From an uncultured bacterium (lineage in GTDB: Bacteria; Bacillota; Clostridia; Lachnospirales; Lachnospiraceae), in contig CAJMNU010000001.1 in the NCBI GenBank assembly GCA_905214855.1, forward strand, positions 20,762 to 84,761: a stretch of 64,000 nt of DNA, given 5' to 3'. How positions within the stretch are numbered: position 1 is the first letter of the stretch; each line of letters begins with the position of its first letter. The notes below the pieces were generated by a model. That model was not told where the DNA came from. It did not search any database and was given only the letters and a program-made list of their open reading frames with translations. This document shows positions 28,721-38,106 of this stretch, piece by piece. A program made the position numbers and the translations under genes.

Positions 28721-28721
28721 A

Positions 28722-30662
28722 TTATACCTCCGATTGATTTTTTTCTTTATAAATACCATGGATTTTTACAACCTGTTGTGCCTCATCATTCAAATCTTCA
28801 ATGGCAGGTATGCTGCCGATCACATTTTCGGCAAGCCAGTCCATGGTGACGATCTGTTCTGGTGTCAGTACATCATCTTCTTTTGTAGTGATAGAGGTAC
28901 TCTGTGATCGAAGAATACCTGCAAAAGGCTGAAATTCTCCGGAACGGATCGCATTTTTGAGTAGTTCGATCAAACGTCTGGTTCCTTCTGGTATCGTGTG
29001 GGAATAGATCAGGTCGATGACATCGGCAGACATTCCCCACCAGTAGTTCAATGCCTGATCGCCATTGGATCGTTCTGTACTGTTCCAAGAACCTTCCATA
29101 ACACTGCGTAAGATCCGTTCATAATATTTTCCCCAGTGCCATATTGGAGTTGCAAGATGTATATTGGAATCATCTTCTCTCTTGTAGAGTCCAAATTGTC
29201 TGGAGGTTTCTACAGGGGTAATCATATCCTGACCAGAAATGAAGGTGATACCATTTTGCTCTAATGCATGATGACTGTCATGGTTTTTTAAGGTAGACCA
29301 TTCCAGATAGATTTTTACGTTAGGATTGATCATTTGTGCACCAAGTGCAAAAGCGTTGATATTTGCCATCATTCCATAAATAGGATAGTCTGCAATATAT
29401 CCTATTTTATTAGATTGGGAAATGGAAGCAGCAGCAGCCCCGATCAGGAATTTTGCCTCGTACATACGCCCGTAATAGGTACGGATGGATTTGTATGAGG
29501 TGTTTACAGAACAGTTCAGGATCTTGACATCTGGATGAGTAACGGCTGCCTTCAGGCTTGCAGTGATCATTTTTGGTGTAGTTGTGAAGATCAGATTGCA
29601 GCCGGAAGCAATGGCAAGATCAATCGCTGACAGAATACTTTCTTCTGTATCCATCTCATCAAAATGAATGGTTGTGACCTGATTTTTAAATACTTCCTCC
29701 AAATGCATACGACCAAGTTCATGTCCATATGTCCAACTGGATGTCTCAGCTGTCTTCTCATGAATAAATGCAATCTTGTATTTTTTCTGTGAAGCGGAAG
29801 GAAGAATACGATTCCAAATATTGGAGGAAGGAGAACGCTCTGGTTCTGGCTGTTCTACCAATGCGATAGAATTTCCCTGTGAAGCGAGAACAAACTCTTC
29901 CCAGATTTTGGAAACTTCATCTGCCATCTGTCTGTCTGAGAGTTCAGATAAATGCTGCAGATCAAAGATGTTTAGATAAACTAAAAATGCATCTCCAGGG
30001 GTCAGGGAAAGATGGATTCCGCCTTTTTCACGGAAGATCTTGGAAAAACGGATATAAGCAGAACGCACATTCAAACGCAAATCTTCATCCCATGGAGTGT
30101 GTGGATTGGTGTGAAGCACATCAAGTAATTTTTGGAAATTTCCCTCTTTGGAAAAATAGATGTCATTGAGTTTGGTGATTTGGTAAAACTCCATAAATTC
30201 ATAGTAAAGTCTATTGTCCAAAGTGTCTGTTCTTTTTGGGATGATGCGGATCACATTGGCAGTGATACTGGGTGAATTGACATATTTTAATACACTGACT
30301 CTTTTATTGCCTTCCTGAACATAAAATTTATTCATATACTCATAGGCTTTTATAGGATCACGGATTCCCTCTTTTTCCTGTGCGGATAGAAGAGACATCC
30401 ATTTTCCGGCAAACTCAGATTTATCATCCAGAAGAGGCATAAAATTACTTGCCATAGCAGTCTGCCGTCCAGATGTTTTTGTTCCCACAACAAGAGAAAG
30501 TGGGATTTCCAATGTGCCCAGATCGGTCTCCCCAGCAGTCTCGACAACAGAAAGGATGTCATCCAGAGCAGGAAGGTAAGGATATTTTCCGGAAGAAACA
30601 GCAAAACGATATTGCTTTTCAGCCAGCTTTTTTGCTTTATTATACTCATCAAATACAAGCAT
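28722..30662 (-). CDS. Cytoplasmic fusion of a ParB/sulfiredoxin-like domain and a BMP-type binding domain
   Basis: 646 residues. The C-terminal ~340 residues are a BMP/Med (PnrA-like) substrate-binding domain: KIAFIHEKTAETSSWTYGHE, IIFTTTP-like block LIFTTTPKMI, GRMYEAKFLIGAAAA and GYIADYPIYGM. The N-terminal ~300 residues hold a short stretch FYVQEGNKRVSVLKYV that matches the E-G-N-x-R core of ParB/Srx-like nucleotide-binding domains. No signal peptide or lipobox is present, so it cannot be an exported transporter lipoprotein and should sense or bind a small molecule in the cytosol. AAAGGAGG precedes the ATG. Coupled to the phosphoesterase downstream. Confidence 0.8.
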   Translation of the reverse strand: MLVFDEYNKAKKLAEKQYRFAVSSGKYPYLPALDDILSVVETAGETDLGTLEIPLSLVVGTKTSGRQTAMASNFMPLLDDKSEFAGKWMSLLSAQEKEGIRDPIKAYEYMNKFYVQEGNKRVSVLKYVNSPSITANVIRIIPKRTDTLDNRLYYEFMEFYQITKLNDIYFSKEGNFQKLLDVLHTNPHTPWDEDLRLNVRSAYIRFSKIFREKGGIHLSLTPGDAFLVYLNIFDLQHLSELSDRQMADEVSKIWEEFVLASQGNSIALVEQPEPERSPSSNIWNRILPSASQKKYKIAFIHEKTAETSSWTYGHELGRMHLEEVFKNQVTTIHFDEMDTEESILSAIDLAIASGCNLIFTTTPKMITASLKAAVTHPDVKILNCSVNTSYKSIRTYYGRMYEAKFLIGAAAASISQSNKIGYIADYPIYGMMANINAFALGAQMINPNVKIYLEWSTLKNHDSHHALEQNGITFISGQDMITPVETSRQFGLYKREDDSNIHLATPIWHWGKYYERILRSVMEGSWNSTERSNGDQALNYWWGMSADVIDLIYSHTIPEGTRRLIELLKNAIRSGEFQPFAGILRSQSTSITTKEDDVLTPEQIVTMDWLAENVIGSIPAIEDLNDEAQQVVKIHGIYKEKNQSEV

Positions 30663-30851
30663 TGAGAATACCTCCTTTTTGCTTTGCAAAATGATTGGTA
30701 GTTTTTTGTATCATCTCTATTATTATAAAGAAAAGATAGACATGTTACAAGAGATACTTAGAAAACAATATATCAAATATATTCCAATCTTGTTTTCACA
30801 GTGTCACGATGAAAAATCTTATGGAAAAATAGAAAAAAATCAAATTACAGC

Positions 30852-30880
30852 TTGACAAAAATATTAAAATATAGTAGACT
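30852..30880 (+). promoter_or_regulatory. Promoter of the tRNA-Phe/tRNA-Gly pair
   Basis: TTGACA (30852-30857), 17-base spacer, TAGACT (30875-30880), about 20 bases before tRNA-Phe. Confidence 0.85.
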
Positions 30881-30900
30881 ATCGAAGTCGATATGTGGAG

Positions 30901-30973
<73 letters not shown>

Positions 30974-30977
30974 CTGC

Positions 30978-31048
30978 GCAGGTGTAGTTCAATGGTAGAA
31001 CACTAGCCTTCCAAGCTAGATACGTGGGTTCGATTCCCATCACCTGCT
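30978..31048 (+). tRNA. tRNA-Gly (UCC)
   Basis: 71 bases, 4 bases after tRNA-Phe and co-transcribed with it. GCAGGTG (30978-30984) pairs with CACCTGC (31041-31047); TCC anticodon in CTTCCAA. T discriminator, CCA not encoded; a T run follows. Confidence 0.96.
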
Positions 31049-31307
31049 TTTTTTGACCCCTTTTATTTTTGGAAATGTCATAAAACAGAATTTATAAAAT
31101 GTCAGAAACAGAATGTTGCTATAAACAATAGCCAGTATATGTTTCTGGCATTTTTTTTGTTGAAGTAAATTATTTTGGCTGGAAAAAACTTGTTTTTTTC
31201 GCTATACTGGTTCTATGGAGTGTATGATATGATTTTTGAAGATGCATATAATTTTAAACATATTTGATTGGTATGATATTTGATTTTGGGAAAGGGGGAA
31301 AGGTACT

Positions 31308-31341
31308 TCTCTTACCACCTAAAAGTAGTGGGAGTGTACCT
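31308..31341 (-). repeat. Solo IS605-type end hairpin, copy D
   Basis: TTACCACCTAAAAGTAGTGG then GAGTGTACC: CCAC pairs with GTGG. It shares CCTAAA-G-AGTGGGAGT with the reverse complement of copy B. It lies between a purine-rich ribosome-like stretch (31288-31303) and the start of the HD-RyR gene. Confidence 0.6.
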
Positions 31342-31352
31342 ATATCAATATT

Positions 31353-33260
31353 ATGAAAACAGGATATCCTACATTTGTGAAATATGCTTCTGGAGGAGAA
31401 CCAGCAAGAGATCATGCAGGAAGTCAATTGGAAAAGTTATGTCTGGATTTTATCAGGGAAGATTGTCAGGAATTAAACTATTCTGCATCACAGGAACTGG
31501 CAAAAGGAAATATTCCGTTTTGTTATGAACAGGATACAAACCGCTTGTGCTTAGAACGTGCGATCCATCGTTTTATGCAGTCAGGAACAAAAGAGGATGC
31601 ATTTGATATTTACTATTGTTATTGTGAAATCTTTGCTCCGTTTGGAAGAGGTTATGAGGCGACCAGAATCCTTTTGGAGACGTTATCAGAGCATGAGGGA
31701 AACAGCAGCTCTCTCTTGATGTCACATCGTGATCATTATTCTCACTCAGTATATGTATTCCTTCTTGGGATTGCTATTTATAAAGGAAATCAGGAAATCC
31801 GTGAGGCATACAACAGACATTTCGGTTTTCAGGAAGACTGTGCTAAGGCATGCTGCCGCTTTTTGAAAGATTGGGGTCTGACCGCTTTGTTCCATGATAT
31901 CGGTTATCCCTTTGAGATCGCTCACCAACAGGTGAAAACATTTGCTTATCATCTGGCTGGAAAAGAAATCGGAAAAAAAGACACACCAGGAGAGTGTCCA
32001 CCACCATTTGTTTCTTATGGAAATATGGATCTGTTCACAAAAGTAATTGAAGCGAACAGATATCTGGATCTGAATGATATTTTTGCCAGAGAATTGGAAA
32101 AACGTTTTGGAAGAAAACTCAACATTTCTTATGGTCAATTTTATGAAATACTGGAAAAAAGAGCAAGCCATTCTGTGTTATATATGGATCATGCTTTTTT
32201 CAGCGCTCTTTTGATATTGAAACGTCTATTGTCTGTCAAAGATGAAAATGGTCAGTATCCACAATTTGATTTTGCTTCAAAAGAACCAGTGAAAGAATTA
32301 GATTCTATTATTGCAATTTTACTGCACAATAGTTTATTCCGCTTTGAATTTGGAGTGATTGGTGCATATAAGACAGGAGATCTTTCTAAGCGTATGTCTT
32401 TAAAAGATGAGCAGCCACTGAGTTATCTTTTGATGCTCTGTGATGAGTTGCAATGCTGGGATAGAACAGCTTATGGACAGAATACAAGACAGCAGATTAG
32501 TCCATTTGGATTTGATCTTGAGAACGTGGACGGAGAGATTCGGGCAGTATATTTTTATGATGAACAATATAAAGAGAAGGCAGAAAAATCTGGTACATAT
32601 CTCAAGATGAATCCTAATGCAGCAGGAAAAACAAAGTTTGTGGAAGATATCGCAGAGTTTGTTTGTCTGGAAGATGTTGGTGGTCTGCATGTGGACACGA
32701 AATTTGTAAAGAAAGAAAAGGTTCTCAAACAGTATGTATCAGAAAGTAACTATCTCAATCTATATGATTTTGCATTGTCATTAAATGGTCGTTATATTGG
32801 AAAAATTGATTTTAAGAGTATTGATGAGTTAGAAGGTGAAAAACTGGAAGAAGTACAGAGATTGTTGGAAAAGGAATTTGAAAAATTGACCTTGGAGTAC
32901 AAGCTCTCAAATCTGGCTCAGGCAAAGGAATTTGCATCTCATCTTGATAAGATTGGATGTTTTTACAGCAGTAGGGCAATGGATTATGAAGTGATTGAAG
33001 ATTTTACAGAGGAAGAAAAGCAACAGATCGCAATTTTGGAACATGAGAGATGGATGAATGAAAAGATCAGTATGGGATGGGTTTATGGCAAGGACTATAC
33101 CAACAAAGAGGAAAGAGAATTAAAGAGGATCAACAGAGATATTGTTCCATTTGAAGAGCTGGATTATGAGGCAGTGAGAAAAGATTTTGAGCCGATGAGA
33201 CTTTTGATCAAACTGCTGAATCTGTATGATGGGCTTCGTATATATCGTCTTGGCAAATAA
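31353..33260 (+). CDS. HD-domain protein with C-terminal RyR domain
   Basis: 635 residues, cytosolic. The N-terminal half carries an HD-type metal site: HRDHYSHSVYVFLLG (125-139) and the doublet in LTALFHDIGYPFE (181-182), followed by KRASHSVLYMDHAFF and LHNSLFRFEFG, so a phosphohydrolase acting on nucleotides is likely. The C-terminal ~85 residues match the RyR domain: LEHERWMNEKISMGWVYG and VPFEELDYEAVRKDFEPM. RyR domains in bacteria have been proposed to sense nucleotide signals in conflict systems. Fusion to HD is rare as far as I know. It lies 300 bases downstream of tRNA-Gly, a common insertion site. The ATG has only a distant GGGAG, separated by hairpin D. Confidence 0.8.
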   Translation: MKTGYPTFVKYASGGEPARDHAGSQLEKLCLDFIREDCQELNYSASQELAKGNIPFCYEQDTNRLCLERAIHRFMQSGTKEDAFDIYYCYCEIFAPFGRGYEATRILLETLSEHEGNSSSLLMSHRDHYSHSVYVFLLGIAIYKGNQEIREAYNRHFGFQEDCAKACCRFLKDWGLTALFHDIGYPFEIAHQQVKTFAYHLAGKEIGKKDTPGECPPPFVSYGNMDLFTKVIEANRYLDLNDIFARELEKRFGRKLNISYGQFYEILEKRASHSVLYMDHAFFSALLILKRLLSVKDENGQYPQFDFASKEPVKELDSIIAILLHNSLFRFEFGVIGAYKTGDLSKRMSLKDEQPLSYLLMLCDELQCWDRTAYGQNTRQQISPFGFDLENVDGEIRAVYFYDEQYKEKAEKSGTYLKMNPNAAGKTKFVEDIAEFVCLEDVGGLHVDTKFVKKEKVLKQYVSESNYLNLYDFALSLNGRYIGKIDFKSIDELEGEKLEEVQRLLEKEFEKLTLEYKLSNLAQAKEFASHLDKIGCFYSSRAMDYEVIEDFTEEEKQQIAILEHERWMNEKISMGWVYGKDYTNKEERELKRINRDIVPFEELDYEAVRKDFEPMRLLIKLLNLYDGLRIYRLGK

Positions 33261-33387
33261 AATGATACTAGGGTCAAAAGGTCAATAAACATTTTGACCT
33301 TAACATCACAAAATTGTTGCAGCATACAATGGGGATTGTCATTTGCAAAAGAATGTATTAGGTATATCAGGAAGGGGGGAAGATACA

Positions 33388-34803
33388 ATGGAAGATTATA
33401 AGACATTTTTAAGCCGTTTCAGAAGTGAAGAGGAGAAAAAAGCGCTGATGGGGCAGATTGACATCTGGTATGGTATGGATGAACACCAAAAAATTGTGGA
33501 TGCAATCATGGGATTGCCGGAGGTTCTCAGAGATACAGAGATTATGGGACAGCTGGCAGTAGCCTATAATAATATGGGACAGTATGAGAAAGCGATAGAA
33601 ACCCTTGAGGGAATAAGGGAAGCGTGTGAGAAAGATCCAATGTGGTATTATCGACTTGGCTATGCATATTTTTATTTGAAAGATTATGGCAGAGCAAAAG
33701 AATTATTTGGGAGGAGTATTCTGATCGGGATTCCCGAGTATTTAGAAGATGATGTGCGCAGTTTCTTGGAGGCATGTGAAGCTGAACTGCAAAAAGATGA
33801 AGAATTCCAAAAAAGGAAAGCAATGATGCATCCCAAAGAATATAAAAAGGAAGAAATTACGGTATTGGAAAAACATATTGAGAAATATTTTGGAGAATTT
33901 CCCAATGTGATGCATGAAATCCTGTCACCAGATATTCATGTAGATATCTGCATTATTCCCCCTATGGAGAATAAACCATATTATACTCTGGTTACGATGG
34001 GAATGGGTGCGTACCGGATGGAGATTCCAAAAGAACTGCGTAATCTGAAACTGGAGAGGGCAGAACTTGTCATGTATCTTCCAAAAGACTGGAAACTTGG
34101 AGAGACAGATGAAAGATGGTTTTGGCCAATACGCTGGATGAAGATCGTAGCCAGACTTCCAGTAGAGCGGAATACTTGGCTTGGTTTAGGGCATACTCTT
34201 TCTTATGGGGAAGCATTTGCTGATAATACAGAGTTGTGTGGTTCTATGTTGATCGCTCCGCAGGATGTAGACACAGAGGCGGCGGTCTGTGTCTTCCCTG
34301 ATGGAGAGGAAGTAAACTTTTATCAGATCCTTCCTTTATATCAAGAAGAGATGGAGTTAAAGGCGAAAGAAGGTGTTTCCTCCCTTTTGGATCAGATGAA
34401 GGGAATGCCATATGTCTATGTTTTGGATTTGGATCGGAGAAATGTGGCAAAAAAAGATGGAGAGGTCAGCTTTGGAGAACAGATTGCTCCATTTTTCTGG
34501 AAAGAGACAGAGGATGGTGCTTTCTTATATTTAGAAGGAAATCGTGCCTATCAAAGAGAAGTTTTTTCGGTTCGTTCGGATGAGGGATTTGAGGGAAATG
34601 GATACGACTGGGCGGATCTTGCCCGTGTTTTTATTGAGGAAGAACGTCCTGATCTGAGGGCAATGATCCAATTGATCCCTACAGCAGACAGATTTTGTGC
34701 ATTTTCTTTGTATCCCAAAGCATTGCGTGATTTTGCTCTTTCTTTTAAGGCTATGTGCGAGAACGATGGGAAAATGAGTGAACTGCTCCAAAAGGTGGAA
34801 TAG
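33388..34803 (+). CDS. TPR-SUFU-Imm51-like protein
   Basis: 471 residues, cytosolic. Order: two or three TPRs (about 25-130; MGQLAVAYNNMGQYEKAIETL, MWYYRLGYAYFYLKDYGRAK), a suppressor-of-fused-like (SUFU) domain (about 160-340; VDICIIPPMENKPYYTLVTM then GMGAYRM), and a C-terminal region (about 350-470; FSVRSDEGFEGNGYDWADLA) that resembles Imm51 immunity proteins. SUFU and Imm51 domains occur as antitoxins for polymorphic toxins; no toxin gene lies here. GAAGGGGGGA precedes the ATG. It follows the HD-RyR gene by 128 bases, which contain the hairpin GGTCAAAA/TTTTGACC without a T run. Confidence 0.78.
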   Translation: MEDYKTFLSRFRSEEEKKALMGQIDIWYGMDEHQKIVDAIMGLPEVLRDTEIMGQLAVAYNNMGQYEKAIETLEGIREACEKDPMWYYRLGYAYFYLKDYGRAKELFGRSILIGIPEYLEDDVRSFLEACEAELQKDEEFQKRKAMMHPKEYKKEEITVLEKHIEKYFGEFPNVMHEILSPDIHVDICIIPPMENKPYYTLVTMGMGAYRMEIPKELRNLKLERAELVMYLPKDWKLGETDERWFWPIRWMKIVARLPVERNTWLGLGHTLSYGEAFADNTELCGSMLIAPQDVDTEAAVCVFPDGEEVNFYQILPLYQEEMELKAKEGVSSLLDQMKGMPYVYVLDLDRRNVAKKDGEVSFGEQIAPFFWKETEDGAFLYLEGNRAYQREVFSVRSDEGFEGNGYDWADLARVFIEEERPDLRAMIQLIPTADRFCAFSLYPKALRDFALSFKAMCENDGKMSELLQKVE

Positions 34804-34937
34804 AGTGACAAAGAAATAGTACTTTGTTATTGGAGAATAGCAGCTTGCAGGTAAAACGGGAATGGATATAAGATAGATGATAAGTATGGATGATAGGATG
34901 ATACAGACAGGATGAAAGTATGGAGGAATAGAAATAC

Positions 34938-35576
34938 ATGAAAGCAGATGGTATTATTTTTGATTTGGATGGGACATTGTGGAATTCGATTAAGCCAGTG
35001 ACGGAGTCATGGAATGAAGTGATCGAAAGACGTTTGGGCAGTGAGGCGAAAATTACGGATCAGGATATCCATGATTGTATGGGACTTTTAATGGAAGATA
35101 TTGGGAGAAAACTGTTTCCAGAGCTTCCAGAAGAAGAAATGCGTTCTGTTTTGAAAGAGTGCTGTGTATATGAAAATGAATATGTAGGCAATGTTGGAGG
35201 AACACTGTTCGAAGGCTTGGAGGAGACATTGGAGAAATTGTCCTCAAAATTCCCACTGTTTATTGTGAGCAATTGTCAGGAAGGATACATTGAAGCGTTT
35301 TTTAAGGCACATGGTCTGCAGAGATATTTTAAAGATTATGAGAATCCGGGGAGAACAGGTCTTGCAAAAGCAGGAAATATCCGTCTTATCACAGAAAGAA
35401 ACAACCTGAAACACCCTGTTTATGTAGGAGATACACAGGGAGATCTGGAGGCATGTATACAGGCAGAAGTACCATTTATTTTTGCTGGATATGGTTTTGG
35501 GCAGGCAGATCTTGCAAAGTGTTCAGGGGTAATCTATCAGGTGACAGAGCTTTTGGATCAGGTTGTGGAGGCTTAA
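34938..35576 (+). CDS. HAD-superfamily hydrolase (phosphoglycolate phosphatase-like)
   Basis: 212 residues. Motif I IIFDLDGTLWNS (6-17) with the nucleophile Asp; motif II FIVSNCQ; motif III Lys in GLAKAGN; motif IV YVGDTQGDLEA. A C1-type helical cap lies between I and II. Such enzymes dephosphorylate small metabolites; the exact substrate is unknown. GGAGGAATAG precedes the ATG. Probably monocistronic; a promoter for the ATPase operon lies downstream. Confidence 0.9.
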   Translation: MKADGIIFDLDGTLWNSIKPVTESWNEVIERRLGSEAKITDQDIHDCMGLLMEDIGRKLFPELPEEEMRSVLKECCVYENEYVGNVGGTLFEGLEETLEKLSSKFPLFIVSNCQEGYIEAFFKAHGLQRYFKDYENPGRTGLAKAGNIRLITERNNLKHPVYVGDTQGDLEACIQAEVPFIFAGYGFGQADLAKCSGVIYQVTELLDQVVEA

Positions 35577-35719
35577 AAATCGGGAAATTGAGAAAGATCA
35601 GAAAATAAACAAAAGAACGATAAAGGATAATGTTGGTAAAAACGTCTATTTATCAACATAAATTAGCTATATTGTAACAGAATCTCTCTCTGATCGCTAG
35701 ACAAGTTTACCAAAATAGA

Positions 35720-35748
35720 TAGACAAGGCATAGGATTTTGATTATAAT
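35720..35748 (+). promoter_or_regulatory. Promoter of the F-ATPase operon
   Basis: TAGACA (35720-35725), 17-base spacer, TATAAT (35743-35748). The predicted start near 35755 means the ATG at 35758 is not the atpZ start; 35782 is. Confidence 0.75.
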
Positions 35749-35781
35749 AAAATTCATATGTACAGAGAGCAGGAACAGGGA

Positions 35782-36033
35782 ATGAAACACAGAAAGAGTA
35801 TTTTTAGGAATTTTGCTTTAGTGACACAGCTTGGTCTGAGTATGATGACCCCAGTATTTTTATGTATATTGGCAGGCTATCTCATTGACAAAAAGCTGGA
35901 AACCCAAACAACCTTCTGGTTTTTGATCGCCGGATTTCTTGCAGGCGCTCGCAATGCATATTTACTGGCAAAGAGGACCATTGAGATAAACCGGCAGGAT
36001 GAAGAAAAGGAGGACAGTGAAGATGAGAACTGA
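35782..36033 (+). CDS. atpZ: AtpZ-like F0F1-ATPase accessory membrane protein
   Basis: 83 residues, two TM helices (LGLSMMTPVFLCILAGYLI and FWFLIAGFLAGARNAYLL) with an acidic C-terminal tail. AtpZ/AtpI-type proteins assist c-ring or a-subunit assembly and may move Mg2+. The ATG at 35782 is chosen because the upstream ATG coincides with the predicted transcription start; AGGAACAGGG precedes it. First gene of the ATPase operon, overlapping in sequence with the ribosome site of the next. Confidence 0.85.
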   Translation: MKHRKSIFRNFALVTQLGLSMMTPVFLCILAGYLIDKKLETQTTFWFLIAGFLAGARNAYLLAKRTIEINRQDEEKEDSEDEN

Positions 36034-36409
36034 TATAAAAAGACTGGTATGGGAAGTATCTGCAGGAATCGTATGTTACGAGCTTGTTTTGATGGCAGCT
36101 GCAGCAGTTCTGCATTTAGGGTCTCCTGTTTTCTTTGGATTGTTAGGTGGAGGAATGCTGGCAATCGCAGCGTTTATACACATGGCAGTCACATCGGACC
36201 GCACTCTGGACATGGGAGCTGAAAGACCAGCTGTAAAGAGAGCCACGATTCATGCTGTGATACGGATGATGATTGTGCTGGCTGTTTTGCTTGCTACCAT
36301 GAGAAGCCCATACATCAATACGGTAGCGGTTGTAGTGGGGATTTTGGGTTTGAAGGCAGGCGCTTATTTACAGCCTGTGGTTCACAAGTTATGCATGAAA
36401 AAGGCATAG
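36023..36409 (+). CDS. atpI: ATP synthase subunit I-like protein
   Basis: 128 residues with four predicted TM helices (about 12-30, 34-52, 75-95, 98-115). It is the second small membrane protein ahead of atpB and matches the position and hydrophobic plan of AtpI, which helps c-ring assembly. AAGGAGG (36007-36013) lies inside the end of atpZ, and the two genes overlap by 11 bases. The assignment rests on context and topology more than on motifs. Confidence 0.75.
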   Translation: MRTDIKRLVWEVSAGIVCYELVLMAAAAVLHLGSPVFFGLLGGGMLAIAAFIHMAVTSDRTLDMGAERPAVKRATIHAVIRMMIVLAVLLATMRSPYINTVAVVVGILGLKAGAYLQPVVHKLCMKKA

Positions 36410-36504
36410 AAAGAAAGGCATATGAGAGGAAAGAAGGTATGTTTGCCTCTGTTGTCTAACACATATGGTACGGTGGACCATCATCAGGGAAAGGAGGAAA
36501 GCAT

Positions 36505-37206
36505 ATGGGAGGACTGATTGCAAACGAGCCGGATTTTATGATACATGGTGTTGTATCATATAATTTGTTTGGACAGGAACTCTGGATCACAACAACACAT
36601 ATCGGGCTTTGGATTGTCACGATTGCATTGTTGATTTTAGGATTTTGTGCAAATCGGGCGATGAAGAAGGCAACGCTGGTTCCGGGAACATTCCAGAATA
36701 TTTTGGAATATGGTGTGGAGATGCTTCAAAAGATGGTGGCATCTACAATGTGTCCAAAAGGAAAAAAATTCATCAACTATATCGGAACCATTTTTCTGTT
36801 TATTTTGTTTTGTAATCTGAGTGGTCTGTTCGGATTAAGAGCACCAACAGCAGATTTTGGTGTGACATTCCTGCTTGGAGTATTCACCTTTGCGATTGTG
36901 AATTATCAGGGAATCAAAAACAAGAAGTTTAAGCATTTTACAAGTTTATTTGAGCCATTTCCGATTTTGTTCCCGATCAACCTGATCGGAGAGATTGCCA
37001 ACCCGTTGTCTTTGTCATTGCGTCTGTTTGGTAATCTGATGTCTGGTGTTGTTATTATGGGACTCTGGTATGGTATGATGCCTATTTTCGTAAAAATTGG
37101 TATCCCCGCATTTTTACATGCATACTGCGATTTGTTCTCAGGATGCATCCAGACTTATGTATTTTGTATGCTGACAATGGTTTATGTCAATGATAAACTA
37201 GAGTGA
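36505..37206 (+). CDS. atpB: ATP synthase F0 subunit a
   Basis: 233 residues, five to six TM helices; forms the ion half-channels beside the c ring. The conserved Arg is in PLSLSLRLFGNLMSG (helix 5), with further family blocks FLFILFCNLSGLFG and YCDLFSGCIQTYVFCML. AAAGGAGG precedes the ATG. Third gene of the operon. Confidence 0.95.
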   Translation: MGGLIANEPDFMIHGVVSYNLFGQELWITTTHIGLWIVTIALLILGFCANRAMKKATLVPGTFQNILEYGVEMLQKMVASTMCPKGKKFINYIGTIFLFILFCNLSGLFGLRAPTADFGVTFLLGVFTFAIVNYQGIKNKKFKHFTSLFEPFPILFPINLIGEIANPLSLSLRLFGNLMSGVVIMGLWYGMMPIFVKIGIPAFLHAYCDLFSGCIQTYVFCMLTMVYVNDKLE

Positions 37207-37280
37207 TAAAAACAGCATATGTCACAGTAAAATAGTACCCCAGCTGACTTTGATGCAGCTGGAAGAGAAAATGTAAATAA

Positions 37281-37553
<273 letters not shown>

Positions 37554-37590
37554 ACAGTAGGACAAAAAAAGAACAAGAGGAGGCGGGAAC

Positions 37591-38106
37591 TTGGAACGGT
37601 TATTAGGATTTGACTGGCAGATGATCAATGATGCTGTCATCACAGGAATCAGCGTATTTGTCCTGTTCTTCGCCCTGTCTTATCTGTTATTTAATCCGGT
37701 CAGACAGTTTTTGGCAAAACGTCAGGAACTGATCGCAAATGATCTGGACACAGCAAAGACAAGCAAAGAGAATGCTAGGGCTTTACAGGCAGAATATGAG
37801 GCAAAGCTGCGTGATATCAACCGCGAGGCAGAAGAGATTCTGGAGGATGCCCGCAAGAGGGCAAAAAAACGTGAGACGGAGATTGTAGAGGAGGCAAAAA
37901 TGGAGGCTTCCCGCATCATAGAGCGTGCAAATCATGAAATTGTGCTGGAAAAGAAAAAAGCTCTGGATGAGATGAAACAGGAGATGATCTCCGTAGCTTC
38001 CCTGATGGCAGGAAAAGCTGTGGCAGCATCCATTAATACCCAAATCCAGGATTCTCTCGTTGAGGAGACATTGAAGGAGATAGGTGAGGATACATGGCAA
38101 AGCTAG
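37591..38106 (+). CDS. atpF: ATP synthase F0 subunit b
   Basis: 171 residues: one N-terminal TM helix (about 14-33, AVITGISVFVLFFALSYLL) and a long charged coiled coil forming the peripheral stalk. The start is TTG at 37591 with AAGAGGAGGC 10 bases upstream; no ATG is available near it. The end overlaps atpH by 13 bases, so translation is coupled. Confidence 0.93.
   Translation: MERLLGFDWQMINDAVITGISVFVLFFALSYLLFNPVRQFLAKRQELIANDLDTAKTSKENARALQAEYEAKLRDINREAEEILEDARKRAKKRETEIVEEAKMEASRIIERANHEIVLEKKKALDEMKQEMISVASLMAGKAVAASINTQIQDSLVEETLKEIGEDTWQS

Noticed and set aside
33272-33301. Hairpin after the HD-RyR gene as a terminator
   Set aside because: GGTCAAAA/TTTTGACC is a clear stem but no T run follows, so termination is not supported.
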